Assembly (NCBI GenBank): GCA_014338405.1
Contig: JTDE01000235.1
Span: 94,129 to 158,128 of the forward strand
DNA length: 64,000 bases
DNA from: Paragonimus skrjabini miyazakii
Lineage: Eukaryota > Platyhelminthes > Trematoda > Plagiorchiida > Troglotrematidae
Direction: 5' to 3'
Shown: positions 1 through 12,499 of the stretch, in pieces
How positions within the stretch are numbered: the first letter of the stretch is position 1
Layout: each line of letters begins with the position of its first letter
Notes under the pieces: model-generated
Databases searched by the model: none
What the model saw: only the letters and a program-made list of their open reading frames with translations
What the model was told of the DNA's origin: nothing
Program-made: the position numbers and the translations under genes

Positions 1-120
1 AGTAAATTGAACCCTGAGGATATATGGCCTGTCTCCGATGAATACATGCTTGGGGTTTCTTCATTCGCTGATGTTGATAAATTACGTCGAAGAATATTGA
101 GAATAATCAAACAATTGTGA
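1..120 (+). CDS. Possible C-terminal end of an unidentified protein, truncated by the window edge
   Basis: An open frame enters from the left edge and ends at TGA (118-120), giving 39 residues that end in a basic helix-like tail (RRRILRIIKQL). The composition looks protein-like, but I do not recognise the family. A 40-codon open stretch at an edge arises by chance in several per cent of cases in DNA of this composition, so this is weak. No polyadenylation signal or splice site confirms it. If real, it belongs to a different gene from the minus-strand gene that starts at 31.5 kb. Confidence 0.22.
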   Translation, partial: SKLNPEDIWPVSDEYMLGVSSFADVDKLRRRILRIIKQL

Positions 121-3100
121 CCACCGCGTTGAATCTAACTAGGTATGTCACGTAATCTGTATGATTCCAGCGAATCACCCCAAACTGATATGAACATACA
201 AGCCCCTCACTATCACTACCGTTGTTTGCACTATTAGCACATGGTTAATTTGAAATGATACCTTTTATTTAAACGAATGACATTCTTTCAAGAGTTTCTT
301 TGGGTACTGCTGGATAAGTGACATTAACGACTGTTCATCACTCTTCCCTACTGTGAGCTAATACAAAATTTCTCCAGAATCACACATATGCAGCAACACT
401 GGTGTACATCGTTAATGTTGTTTACAGATAAAGACTTCCGCACTTATTTACTTCATACAACAATATATACGGCTGGCATACAGACGTTTGTACGGGACGA
501 AGATTATGCAATAGAATAGCTTCAGCTGAGTGACCCGGTCCGCCTATAAACATAAGAGAAGCTGGAGGATCATTGGAAACGAAAAGTAACTGACCTGTTC
601 GTGGACCCTCGTTGAAAGGAAATATCCATCCGAATAGCTTCCATACTTTGTACAGTTTCGATGTAACCTGATTTTCCCGGCTCATAATGTAAAGAATGTT
701 AAAAGGATTCAGTTATTATAAAATATTTTCATTTCAACCATTGCGACTCACTTGAGCCCATTTAACTATACATGATATGTGGAACAGTTCATTGTAATGG
801 ACATTTGAGTGAAACAGGCCCATTTATAAACACGCCTGTTTTGTCCATCTCTTCTAACACATTTTATTTGAAAGCCCTAAAAGAAACTGGAATGGCTAAC
901 ATCATATGATAGCATTCTGTCCTCTACTCAAAACACACTCATCCGTTTGACGAAGGACAAAGTTACATTCTGTCACAACAGTCTCGTTTTTGTTGCGTCT
1001 GAATGCATTGTTTCACCGATACGTTTCACCAACAAAAGGTTCGTAAAGGTAAACAAGCCGAAGAAGAAGTACCCTCGACCACCCTAAAAATAAAACAGTC
1101 CAGTCTACCAAGGGATTTTTTGGTGTACGGTTACAAAAACAGAAACATTTGTCGACAACAAACGAGTGTTACAACATTAGACAAAAATTCCTGTTGTACA
1201 CACAGCCTATTTGTGTATCAAAGCTGAAACTTATTCGTTGACAAGCATTTATGTCAAACTGCTCAATAGAGGAAGCGATAAGTTAGAAGCGCAGCCCGAA
1301 CCGCTGATTTAAAATGGACATATTTGGGCTGTGAGTAAGCACTCGCAGCTGAAATACCTAATGTCGGTAGCAAAATCACACTGGACTTTCCAACGTTTTT
1401 ATAAAGTTTCCCGACATACTTCTCAGTAATAGCAAGTTTAAGCACATCATCCAATAGCGAGTCTGACAGAGTTCACACGCTACTTGCAATCAAATCAATT
1501 TTCTGATTGAACACACAATGAATTGCCAGCAAAAACAGACATAAATGACAAAATATTAAATAACTATTTGTACATAAAGAATATTGAGCTAAATAACAGT
1601 GTTGGACATCATAAATCAGGTTGCATTTATGCTATTGGTTCACTTGTACTGAGCACGGAGAATGGCGGTTTATGCCGTCCTCAATGTAACCGATCTAAAA
1701 TTATTCACACAAATTTGCGGTATTCGTCTTTACGGATAATGATCTCTACGTTGTTCTGAATAAGGATACTAACAGTAGAAGGCCTGCCGCATGCGAAACG
1801 CGGTATAAAGATATTGGTCAGTGATTCCTAAGGATTCTGAATGAAATCTAAATCACAAATAAGGCACCACAACAGTTGCCACATGTGATCGCCACATTGG
1901 TCTAATTAATTGCAGTCACCTTGACCAAGCAGTTGCATTTTGCGAACCGACCAGATAAATCCGTAATCAGGTTGATTTGTTAAAGCAAAGTGATTATCCG
2001 TCAATAGTGTTAGCATGTAATATTCAGTTGAAAATAAGTGCTATTGATGGGCTACACAATTTCTGGCGTTCACAACAGGAAATTTATCGGAAACACTGTC
2101 GGATGCATAGAAAACAGTACGAACCGAATTTCACCACCAGTGATACTCAGTCAGTGAATACAACCTACCGTTTTTGAGTCAGTCAGTGATTACTTACAGT
2201 ATGTTGCACACTGCAACCACAATTTGGAAAAGTCTGCAAACTACGAAATTCTGTTTCATCGGTACAAATGTAGGCAGTCATATTCAACTGATATTTGTTG
2301 AAAGGAATCCGTTCCTGAAGCCGGGCAGGTGCTTTACTGTTTTCTTCATCGCCTTCCGATAGTAGACTTAATAACTGCATGCCAACTGAGAATTTTGTTG
2401 AAAATCTTTACGGATCTTTGTTGAGAATACATTAAAACTATCCAACTGGCAAGTAGGAATGACAGTAAAGAAGGATCGTTAGTTATGTTTATTTATAATC
2501 TGATGCATGTCGCAGTGGCAGACAGAATGAAATTGGAGAGTACAACAAATTTGACCTGAAACCAATTTGCGATGAACCGCACGCGAAGCCATTGCTCTCT
2601 GATACGTGTTATGTGAACGCCAATCACTGCTTTTGCAAGCCATACGAGAATGAGAATGAGAATGAATGAATGGTAATTAAGCGTAGATATCCGTGTTGAA
2701 CTCCTTAATGTGACAAAACAGATTGTCGGTGTAGCTGATAAAATCTCCACCTTCTTTAATCAAGCAACACACGTCCAGTCGTTAGCTGAGGCCAGCAGTC
2801 GACGCGAGTTAGCGAGAGGCGAGTTTTGTAAACCAATTCATTGCTACCAGTTGTGTAACGAACTGAGAGTTGAGTTATGGAACTATGGATACATTGTCAG
2901 CATACAAAAAGCGCAACAGAGTAATATACCCGAATAACCTAGGCATTCCCAAGAATAACTGAAGACGATAGTGTACACATTGTGTTCAGCCATCTAGTGG
3001 CTTTTATATGCTGCACTTTGTTTGCATCAAACGTAGTTAATTACTGTTCAATCATCCCTAAAGTATGTTGATAGTAACACAAGTATAGTTATAATCATAG

Positions 3101-6100
3101 GCAAGGTCATTTGCTTTACATCAACCGTGTCTGCGCAAAACTCACATCTTGCATGCAAAAGTCCGGTAATTCAGTGTTACATTCAAATAACAAGACTGGT
3201 CGGAGTCCGGAGCCAGATGCCATGCTATAGTAATAACATTCAGGAACTAAACGATTTAACTGCGTTGTTTGACGAAACATACAACAGTGAAATGGCTGTT
3301 TTGTCCTTTCGAGAAGAAAACAAGTCGGTTGTCACTTTGTGAGACAACCGAATAGGCGGCTATAGGAATAGCTAACTAGACATGAAACTGACGTAAAATA
3401 ATTGGCCAGTTTGTTATCGGCGCTGCGTAACTGTCCATCACATATAACATACTGCTCATTCCAATTGTAATCCGTCTCCAAAAATCTCAAGTGAAAAGTG
3501 TTTTTCTACGCAAAATGCACAAAAATAGTTGAGGTAGACTACACAGCCTGCAAATCTTATTCGTTTAAACACGTCTACCTAACGGTGGAAAGATTAACAC
3601 AGGCCATGCAGTGTCTGTAAATGTGACTCCACGTGGAATTGACATCACTATATGAAAGACAGCTAGTATTTTTTTCTGGTTGCTTGAACTAAGTAAAAAC
3701 GCCAGGTTCGGCTGTTTTTGCAAATTGTCTGGAAAACAATAGCAAATATTCCCAACATTCATTTGGGAATTATTTTATCTTTGTTTTTTAGTGAGTTGTT
3801 TTGTCAAACGATATTATATGTTGACATCCGGCATGCCAATGTTCTTCGTATCCAACATTTTCCGAAAATGTTTTGTAAAACCTGTGAACTCCGAAAAAAC
3901 ATTTTCTTGCCTACTGACGCATGATTTTCATTCGATTTGTGGAAAATCTTCGAGCATCCGAATCAGTACATCTTTTGGAGAATCAGTTGTGATTTTGAGG
4001 AATGAAAGAATGTTTACAAGGTAACCGAGCTTTTGAAGCTGACTGATCTCTATGGGTTTCGGTTTATCCAATCATTTTGGTAGCAGTCTATTCATCCTGT
4101 ACAATGAACGCATTACGGTCACACAGAACTCAACTTCAATGCTCTGATTCTCATACGTGATTAACGGACACATATATTAGTGGGCAGTATGTGACCATAG
4201 GTTTTCAAAAGAAATTACCCGGATCTTTGATGATATCCACATGCGACTGGCGGCACTCCCATATGCCATCGTGAAAACCAAAGGATTCCGCGATTTTCTT
4301 TGTGACACTAACTATTCGCAAATTTTGCACCTTTTTTCTAAATGAATGTAAACGACAGCATGCGTGAACAACTAAGGTGATTTCACACTTTGTACGGTAA
4401 ACATTTATTAATTATAAATGCAACTAAATCACGATGGTCACAAGTGTAATGGAAATGCAGCCAAGTAAACTCAGATGGGTCAACTATTAAAGATAATCGT
4501 ATAAGGGAAAATAATGTGTCTTTACAAGAGACCTTACAAACATTTGTTTGTCTAGTTATATGATATTTGTTCCTATATTTTGCTTTTTCTAATGCAAAAT
4601 GCCTGTGCGCATGACAGCTATTCATAATATTACTAACCTTGTAGTTGGCAAATTGTTACTTTCTTGTTTTTTGTGTTCTGCTTTTATCGATGCCGTTCAA
4701 TTTATTTAGTTTTGAGTATTTTGTAACTAAGCCGCGTGGCTGAGTTGAATGCAACACGCCTTATCCATTGAGCTGTTATGACATGAAACAACAAGTGGAC
4801 TGGCAATTTTTGCGTTACCTTGGACTGTAATTACCACTTAGCACATAGTTATATCGTCGAGACTTTTATTGCTATAATAGAGACTGTTTGGTGTCTGTAG
4901 AACTAGGTGGTCGAATTTATAAGGCTGTCGCTTACCAATCTCTTTCAAAAAACTGTGTTTCACCGAGTATAAGAACAATGCCATCGAATTTCGTTGAGTA
5001 TATCATGAACCTCAGTCCTCCCGTAAACTTGTAACTTCATATGGTTTCTTACAAATTTCCGTAGACTTGGACGAGTTTTCAAAACACTATTGAATAGCAT
5101 TTGGCCAATTAATGGAGCATTGACAGTTGGTACAACACATACAATTTGCGCGAATTTATTTAGTGTAATCAGATATAGCCTTTTGGAGGAAGCGTTCAAG
5201 CTGTCATCGTGAGCTCTCCCATGTACGGCTCCGTCAATAGAAGGTTGAGGGAATATGCGCTTCAGATGTTGGTGGCTTGGATGTCTAGATGTTTGCTGTG
5301 TGGACAAATTTAAGGTGAACTCCGTGTTTTAGAGATGTAACATAACAATAGAATTTTCTGTATTCAGATGATAAATAAATATTGCGAGAGATGAACGAAA
5401 AAGAGAACCAGACTCCAAACAAAACAGATAAACTTGGACGCAGTCATATGCGATATCGTTTTCAAGCAAATTTTGTCCCGCTGGTTGTAATGAGATAGTA
5501 TGGCCAGAATATGTTGGTAATGCATTTCCGCGTAAGATTCCACATGAATCAAGAGCTTCCAGAGAACTCCGAGGCTGACCGGACGGCACGGAATGAATAT
5601 AAAATTCACGTGGCGCTGTATTCACAATTTTATGATGTAACAGCATAAGGACCATCTTTAAAAAGGTCACAATAACTTTACGATTGAACATCAGCATGAA
5701 TTTTGTTACGGTGGGTTCGCACACCTATGTAAAAAACCATTTGATGCATTCAGAACTCTATAATATATGTCGTCGGTTATACTTATTGATACCTTATTAT
5801 TGGATGTGACTGCGCTGATTTTCGTATTAATTTGAACTTTTAATAACTGCTTAGATGGTCTTCAAATTTGTAATCTTATCGTCATATACTATACTGATGT
5901 CTTATATTGAGGAATTGACTTCCTGTCACCTATAGGTTGTGCAGGTTTCAAGTTATAACTGTGCACACACTATAAGAACACATTCGGGAAGTTTACGGCC
6001 GGGCAGTAACATATAAAGCCATAAAGCTGCGACTAATACATGAATGTGGAATCTGTTTTCTTATTGTCTACTTTAACATAGTTTTAGAATACTACAGTTT

Positions 6101-9013
6101 ATTATAGTGACATAGGAAGCAGAAACCTGGACGATTGCTGTATACTTCTAGCTTATTTCGCAGATATACACTACAAATTACTCAGGTATCCAACACTTAT
6201 ATTAGGAAGATCGTACAAACGAATGGTTACGAAATTATCAATAAAACTCTATCGCAAGCCAATGACTTTACATCTCTTTAAATATTCATCGAAAAAGTTC
6301 ATCCCCTTGTAAATGAGTCCATTTAGTAAAATTCGGTTGAGTTTGACATGTATAAGCAGTAAAATATGTGAGATATGTATCACAAATAAATAGATCATTA
6401 TCGTCTATTTGTTTATCTATTTGCTGATGTTAATTTTTTTGTAATTTCCAAGTTCTGCTTAATTAATTGTACTTAGTGCGACAGCAAAAATACACTTTCA
6501 CTCATCTAAGCAGTAAGCCTCACAGAAAAGCTAATCACATGCGACATCAATTTTGAAATTTGTGTAAAACATCCCATCTGTAAGTCCAGTGTTATTGAGA
6601 ACATATGATTTAAGCTAACTGTCAACTTAGTGGCGCATATAATCCTTTGTGTTTCGACGCCCTATGCCAAGCATTGTATCACGTTTTGTCAGCAGAAGTA
6701 AAACTAGCATCGTAAGGTTGTAAGCCAAAGTTAAAATCGTTCTATTTTGTTTATTTTGACAAGATGCAGAAAACAATTACGTATATGATGGTGCATTTGG
6801 TGAGTTAATTACTGCCACAATACTGACTAACAGACACTGGCAACATGAATTGAAGTAATTCTCAAAACATTATTTGACATTGACCCTGAGATTACCGAAA
6901 TGCGAATATTTAGTCAGAAAATGTAATATTATAATGATTGCAAATAGTGCTTAACATATCACTGAAACAAACAATAACAATAAGATGAACTTACAAAACT
7001 CGTTCTGCAATGTTGTTGTACGCGTCGATTTGTGCATTTGTGATCGTCATCTTCAGTTTAGTGAACAGATGTTCATCAACAGGGGCTGAATAGTTTATAA
7101 ACATGAGAGTGTGTTTTCGACATGTGTTGGTTCAGTGTGGTTTATTCTAGCAAGTTGGAAAGCAGATGAACGGACGTTATTGACAAACATCAATTGAGTA
7201 GTGATTTTTTATATGTTCGGTGCAGAAAGTTTGGGAAGCATACGGACTTCAAAACAGTATCTGATTGAATGCATACATCAGAGCATTCCTAGTTTTGATA
7301 CACGATGCGGCATGATTTAACCCCTTGATGTGATAGACGTTTGACTGGGAAACTACCAAAAATGGGTCTATCAGGCTAATTTATTTCAAATTGCCGCAGT
7401 GGGATATACATCACTTTATTACGCCGAAAGTATAGATTGCCATCGCTCCGTATCGTTATAATATTTCACACGTATGGTTTATGTGTACGCACACTTGTCA
7501 AACACGTGATAGTGGTCTTTGATTTATTACAAACAACGCCACTTTTGCGTATAAAGCATATTTTTGATCCTTTGATAGTTTACGATTTATATGATCATGT
7601 TAAATACATGTGGTAATTATTTTTATATACCATTCGTTGTAGGCCTAAAAATCTTGTAGATCTGGAGTCATTCCTGTCGTTTAGACAGAAATACATCCAG
7701 GCCACAGGACTATTGAGCATGCCCAGAGTCAGAAAGTTGCAACATTGTATTAACTAATCAGCGTGAGAAATCAGAACGAACAATCGCTCGGTGGAACACA
7801 ACGACAATGTTTAAATCGCGTTTGCAGTTCTGGCGAATATTGAGGAGTGGGAAATTCAAACTATGATAAAACTCACTCTGTCACTGTGCATTTTCCACCG
7901 ACATATATATGTCAACAACAGCCTACGATTAATCCATGTTTCTTTGGGACTAAATGTGACCACGACTCAAACCGAACATCAGTCGGTAAGCTGAACCTTT
8001 ACAGATAATGCCTGTTTCATTTGCTTTCATGGAAGCTGACGTTTTCGATAAGATATAGTGTGAGAAGATAAGTTCTGTGGACATTGTGTCCTTCTGTTTG
8101 TTTCAAGTTTACGTTTATGTTTTACGCCAGATTTTGCTAGTCCTTAGAACACGGAAACGCTTGTCGTATGATTATTAAAATGTATCGATCACGAAATACA
8201 ACAATCAGTTCTGATGCTTGATGTGAGTCTTAATATCACAGGGTTTTCAATTGTTGTTCGAAAATGCTTCGGATTCTTTTCTAATTGCCATCGCCTGTCT
8301 GGTTGTATCGAAACCCCACTGAAAGTTACGGCAATTATGTACATACAGAAATATTTTTTTTCCTTTTGCCTAGAAGATAGCACTTTTTGTAGTAATTGTC
8401 CAGTCACACAACACTTGCATCTAAACAAAGTATGCGAGTTGTCTGAGTCTCTTTACGCGACAGTTCATAGTTTAGTCAAAGAGTTTTTCTGATTTTACAT
8501 TTTGTAGTTTTGTAAACAAGCAATTGTGGTAACCGTTTGTGTTCTTCAAAAACATCATCTCGTATAGAAACGTGGACAAGTAAGATTGAATTTATAGGTT
8601 ATAAATTTTGCTGGTCTACTGATTTAGGGACGGGTGGATAACCTTCAACTTGAGCAGGAGTGGTTCCTTTAACATCAAGCAGCGTATATGCGGTGAATAT
8701 TTCGAAGATTCCAATGAAATGCAGTGAGGAATGCCTATGAGTAAAAGATGTTCGAACCTAGTCAAAAGACAATGGCTCGTTCTACTTTTTTTCTAAAGTA
8801 GGTATATTACGCATATGTGGCATTAACGATAGTAGACAATATCACAGGCGTGTTGCGTGTTTAAGTCAACATTCTGCAGCATCTACACAATTGCGCACCG
8901 CATTTTTTGTTCATATCGCGAACACAAAATGCTCACTAATGTGTAATGGGAAAATTCGTGTACGATGTGGAATAGTACAACCAACGCAGAAACAATCAAA
9001 TAATATTGCTTAC
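121..9013. other. No supported gene; intergenic or intronic DNA with decayed ORFs
   Basis: Nothing here passes as a gene. Two neighbouring minus-strand frames at 4960-5307 (115 codons) and 5329-5724 (131 codons) are the longest. The first follows a good acceptor (ATTTGTCCACACAG just before 5300) and the second follows TTTTTTACATAG, but neither resembles a family I know, and frames of 100-130 codons are expected by chance in a window this size. A short GAGAAT/GAATGA simple repeat lies at 2645-2670. The missing 3' exons of the CASD1-like gene could lie here, but I could not find them. Confidence 0.4.
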
Positions 9014-9025
9014 AAAGATTTGGAT
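9014..9025 (-). CDS. Possible 12-nt micro-exon of the CASD1-like gene (DPNL)
   Basis: Read on the minus strand, the acceptor TTAAAAATGCTAG is followed by 12 nt and the donor GTAAGC. Phase 1 at both ends yields Asp-Pro-Asn-Leu. In CASD1 proteins the tract ending in W-x-L-Q is followed at once by Asp-Pro, and the exon at 14883-14951 ends with TLWLQQ in phase 1, so this exon would restore the expected Q-D-P. The intron would be 5.9 kb and contain a CR1 fragment. So short a match can easily be chance. Confidence 0.25.
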
Positions 9026-10272
9026 CTAGCATTTTTAAATCTAGGCTTTTGTGGCTCACAACGGCCAATTGTTGCTGACTAACTGGACAATATGTATGAC
9101 CTGCCTAACGTTGACTGTAGGCTTTGAATGCCGTTGTTGAAAGATTTGTGGGACTGACGGACGTGCCCTGGTGAACTGTTTCAGTGGCCCCGCACTTTGC
9201 TGTGCCACACATTCAACCTACTTCAAAACATGGTTACCTATTAAATGACCCAGTTGTCACCGCATTTTACCAATGGTCGCTGAGCGCCGTCACTTACACT
9301 TATAATCATTGGTTCTGTTAACTAGGAGTGGCAACGTTGTTTAACCGGAATGACCGAAATCCAAGTTGTTTTGCAAACAAAAGCAAGTGAGGAAAGCGCG
9401 TTTCACGGAAAACTTTAGTCATCGGATGAGTTTAGTGTCAGTGTCACCCAGTATGGAGAACATATGTGGGGCAATGCCACTTGCGACAGAATACTCGTGA
9501 TACACCAGCGTGATGTGTCATCGAGTGTTCCCAAATCGTCCTATATGTGTCTATCGGGCATTACATAACTACTCTTATTGGCTATCTTGTCGACCGTGGG
9601 AACCAACTGTATACACGTTTATTGTTAACACGGAGTGTACTGCCTTACGCTTAAATGACTACTATTTATCTGCTTATGTTGTTGCGTTCATGCTACTATG
9701 CAATATTCACAACAACTTGCTACTGCGCTAAGGACGTATGATGTTGAGTACGTGCTAAGCAAACGTTCTTCACAGGCATTTGCTTTGAACTTGGAACACG
9801 TCAGCGAACAATCTGTATCGGAATATTCAGTTGTCAGCAGTTTACGGGCTCCAGAAAATCATGCATATCTCACGTTTATCTTATACTGGGATGCGACAAG
9901 AACATTGGAATGGAAATATTGATTAGCGGTAGGTTAGTCTAAATATGAAACAGCTTTCGTGTTGCAGGGAAAGTTTCAGATATCAAAAGCAGCGCATTTT
10001 CTTCCCTTCTGGTTGCAGTTGAACAAATGTTGCAGTGAACTGTGAGAAACTTCATGAATTGCAATTCATTTGACCTAAATTACTCATCAGTTATCACAAT
10101 AGTGCTCAACAATTTAATGATTTCTGTGATCTTAACTTGCAGAGAAGTCCTAGCCGAGGAGTGGTCGATTGAAGTTAACAGGTAGTAACCGTGTCTCCTG
10201 TCGAGACGATCGGGCAACCTGAACAGTACTCACAAGCGAAAGTGGTTGATTGTTCACAAAAGATAATTCGGT

Positions 10273-10490
10273 CGTACCTAATGTGAGGTCAGTGACGTAG
10301 CGCAGTGGTCGACTCGATTGCCTCAAGAAAGTGTAGCGAGAGTTCTAGTCCCGGCTGTGGCAAGGAAGCGCACTAGTGACGAGCACAACTTAGAACGAAA
10401 TTCGAGTCTAGTACTTTTTTTGAAATGGGCCGACTGGTAAGTTCATAGGAATGTGACAGCTGTGATCCATTTTGGGTATTGTTCATTCTA
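10273..10490 (+). repeat. tRNA-derived SINE, full-length-like copy
   Basis: The head carries polymerase III promoter-like boxes: A box TAGCGCAGTGGTCGACTCG at about 10299 and B box GAGTTCTAGTCCCGGC at about 10339. The body shares GTGACGAGC, CGAGTCTAGT and GGAATGTGACAGCTG with the copies at 16716-16845 and 37779-38095, and the tail shares a TTGTTCATTCTA-like end. The copies begin at CGTRCCTAATGTGA. Several diverged copies with one consensus order establish it as a dispersed repeat; the tRNA origin is inferred from the two boxes. Confidence 0.72.
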
Positions 10491-10973
10491 CATGAGACTT
10501 GAAATCCCTTACTACTCACCGGTAGTCAAAATGTATGGTTGGTTGACGATGTGCCGTATTTGTGATGCAATGAATTCCTGTAAAAATGTAAATTCAATCC
10601 ATGTGCGCAAACATATTTTAGACGTTCACTTACATCTATCCTGTAAAAGTTCTTTCCTTCATAAAAGTTGATTAGCCAGCAGTAGTTGGCTAAAGTTTTC
10701 ATGGATACCTTGTTATTTGTTTTATGCACAATGTACACAATATTGTGTATTTTGCTAACTGGCATATGATCTATTGCAGGTTCATAGGTTTATCATGCTT
10801 CTACAGAAGTGTGAAAATCCTTTGCTTGTACACCCTTGTCTTTGTGTTGATAGGAAAACATTTGCGACAAACAGTTTGCAGGCGTAAGCAAAAATACATG
10901 GAAATAAGTGAAGCGAAACTTTAATGAAAGTACTGACCACAATCATCAGCGAGATGCTATGAAATGTATTCAG

Positions 10974-11513
10974 CTAACATTCTTTTAAACAGTTGCATAT
11001 TTGGTGATCTGTAGAGCTGAAATGACGGTTGGTGGATTGGTAGTAGAAACCGACTCTCACACATCGGTCGACTGGTTGGTATTTCGAAATTATCAACCGT
11101 TTCATCATGAAAGCAGAGACCGAAGGTACATTTCGTGAACAGACCGAAACCGTGAAGCAGATCTGCCTGCAGGGTAGCCTGCATATTATACTACTGAAGT
11201 TTCGTAATTGAATTATTCGATTTTCATTTTTATAATAGGAGATATGACAGTGGTGTGGAGCGCCTTTTGCCCAGAAATCATTCTTTTCTAGGTGTCTGTT
11301 TTCCATTGAAAATTGTTTTAATTCTACCGTTCTTTTCTTGAGCTTGAACACGCTTCTATCATGCCGTCTCTGAAAACTTTCGAGAAGTGTCAAACCGTTT
11401 CTAAGGTAAAAGTACAGGCGTGCATATCTTTTCTGGATCGTGGAAGCGAATGTGATCGAAAGCACTTCAGGGTGAATTATTCCATTAATTACGCCAAAAA
11501 GATTCAAGGTCAA
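10974..11513 (-). other. Unidentified 179-codon open frame
   Basis: This is one of the two longest stop-free frames in the window (about 0.05 expected by chance at this composition). It is rich in Lys, Arg and aromatic residues. A basic central part (around residues 50-75) has a helical look, and the last third contains scattered cysteines. I see no catalytic motif and recognise no family. It lies just downstream, in the minus direction, of a CR1 fragment, so a retroelement remnant is the likeliest alternative. No splice sites or promoter support it as a host gene. Confidence 0.2.
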
Positions 11514-11889
11514 CTACGCCTGTGTGTCCTTGGCTACAGGAGTTTTAGACAGGCGCAAACTATCCACCATTAAGGCAATTAGTAACCTTTTGCACACGGA
11601 TACAAATGGCATCTTGTCACCAAGTTGACAGAGAAAATATGTCGATGGCGAACCTACATAACTTTTATATATCAGTCCATAACTTTGGACATTTTATTTT
11701 CTGTTGGCCAATAGTTTACACAGTTCAAATAGCTCTGTACAGTAGTTACATCTATCAAACACCACAGAGCCGGCCAATTTTATATGATCACTCCAGAATA
11801 ACATCGTCGATTTGACTACAGCAGAAAGCAAAAAGAAAAAAATAATGTATGACGGAGTTCGTAATATGAATCCTAGCAAAACGTCGCTG

Positions 11890-12480
11890 TTGGCAAGAAC
11901 TTACCTCAACACTTCCTGTTCACCCTAACAATGGAACTGAGATCAGTTAGATAATCCTCAATCCCCTTAAGTAAGCGCTTATCCAGACCATACTGATGAA
12001 GTTGTTATGGGAAAATCAAGGGATTCACTCCGTGAAAAGTCTTGAAGGAATCTACATAAACCACAGGATCTGTGTTTTTAACTTCCGTCCAAAAGTCACG
12101 AACAGTCACCAGATTCGTGACTCGTGAGATGCCGTTCTGATTGCCATGTTACTCCCTGATGATAAATTCGAAGTCTTAAATCTTAACCTAGACAAAGTCA
12201 TTTAGTAAACTCTCCATTACTTCAGAGAATACTAGAAGCAATAACAGTAACAGAGGGTTTGCTGGGTCGTCGCTTTACCTAACTCTAAAGAAAAATGTGT
12301 CAGCCGTCTGTTCCCATGCTTCTGGTAGTCAGCCAGTTGAGGCTAAATACCTGAGAGTTATTGAAAGTGGTTGCATCAGTTTGGTTTCTGCTTTTCGAAA
12401 CGACCCGTAGATACCAAACTTTGACCTGGTGATTTGCGAGTTAGGAGGTCCTTTAAGTTGATTAAAACTGGCGTCCTCTT
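11890..12480 (-). mobile_element. CR1-like non-LTR retrotransposon, reverse transcriptase fragment (decayed)
   Basis: Minus-strand translation gives the order typical of CR1-clade reverse transcriptases. First comes a KSPG block, then ASTG-LPEAW, then FSEVMESLLNDFV (the 'S-K-V-M-E' region). Next are TNLVTVRDFWTEV and a degraded catalytic block, YVDSFKTFHGVN, where active elements have Y-L-D-F-S-K-A-F-D. The last block is HQYGLDKRLLKGIEDYLTD. At least five in-frame stops and one or more frameshifts break it, and the YADD block is absent because the copy is truncated near 11890. It is a dead fragment with no promoter or 3' tail visible. Confidence 0.78.
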
Positions 12481-12499
12481 AATGCGTATGATAGTCTGA

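Noticed and set aside
4723..4790. tRNA-like box A on the minus strand (GCTCAATGGATAAGGCG)
   Set aside because: No B box or cloverleaf follows, and it does not match the SINE family in this window; left unclassified.
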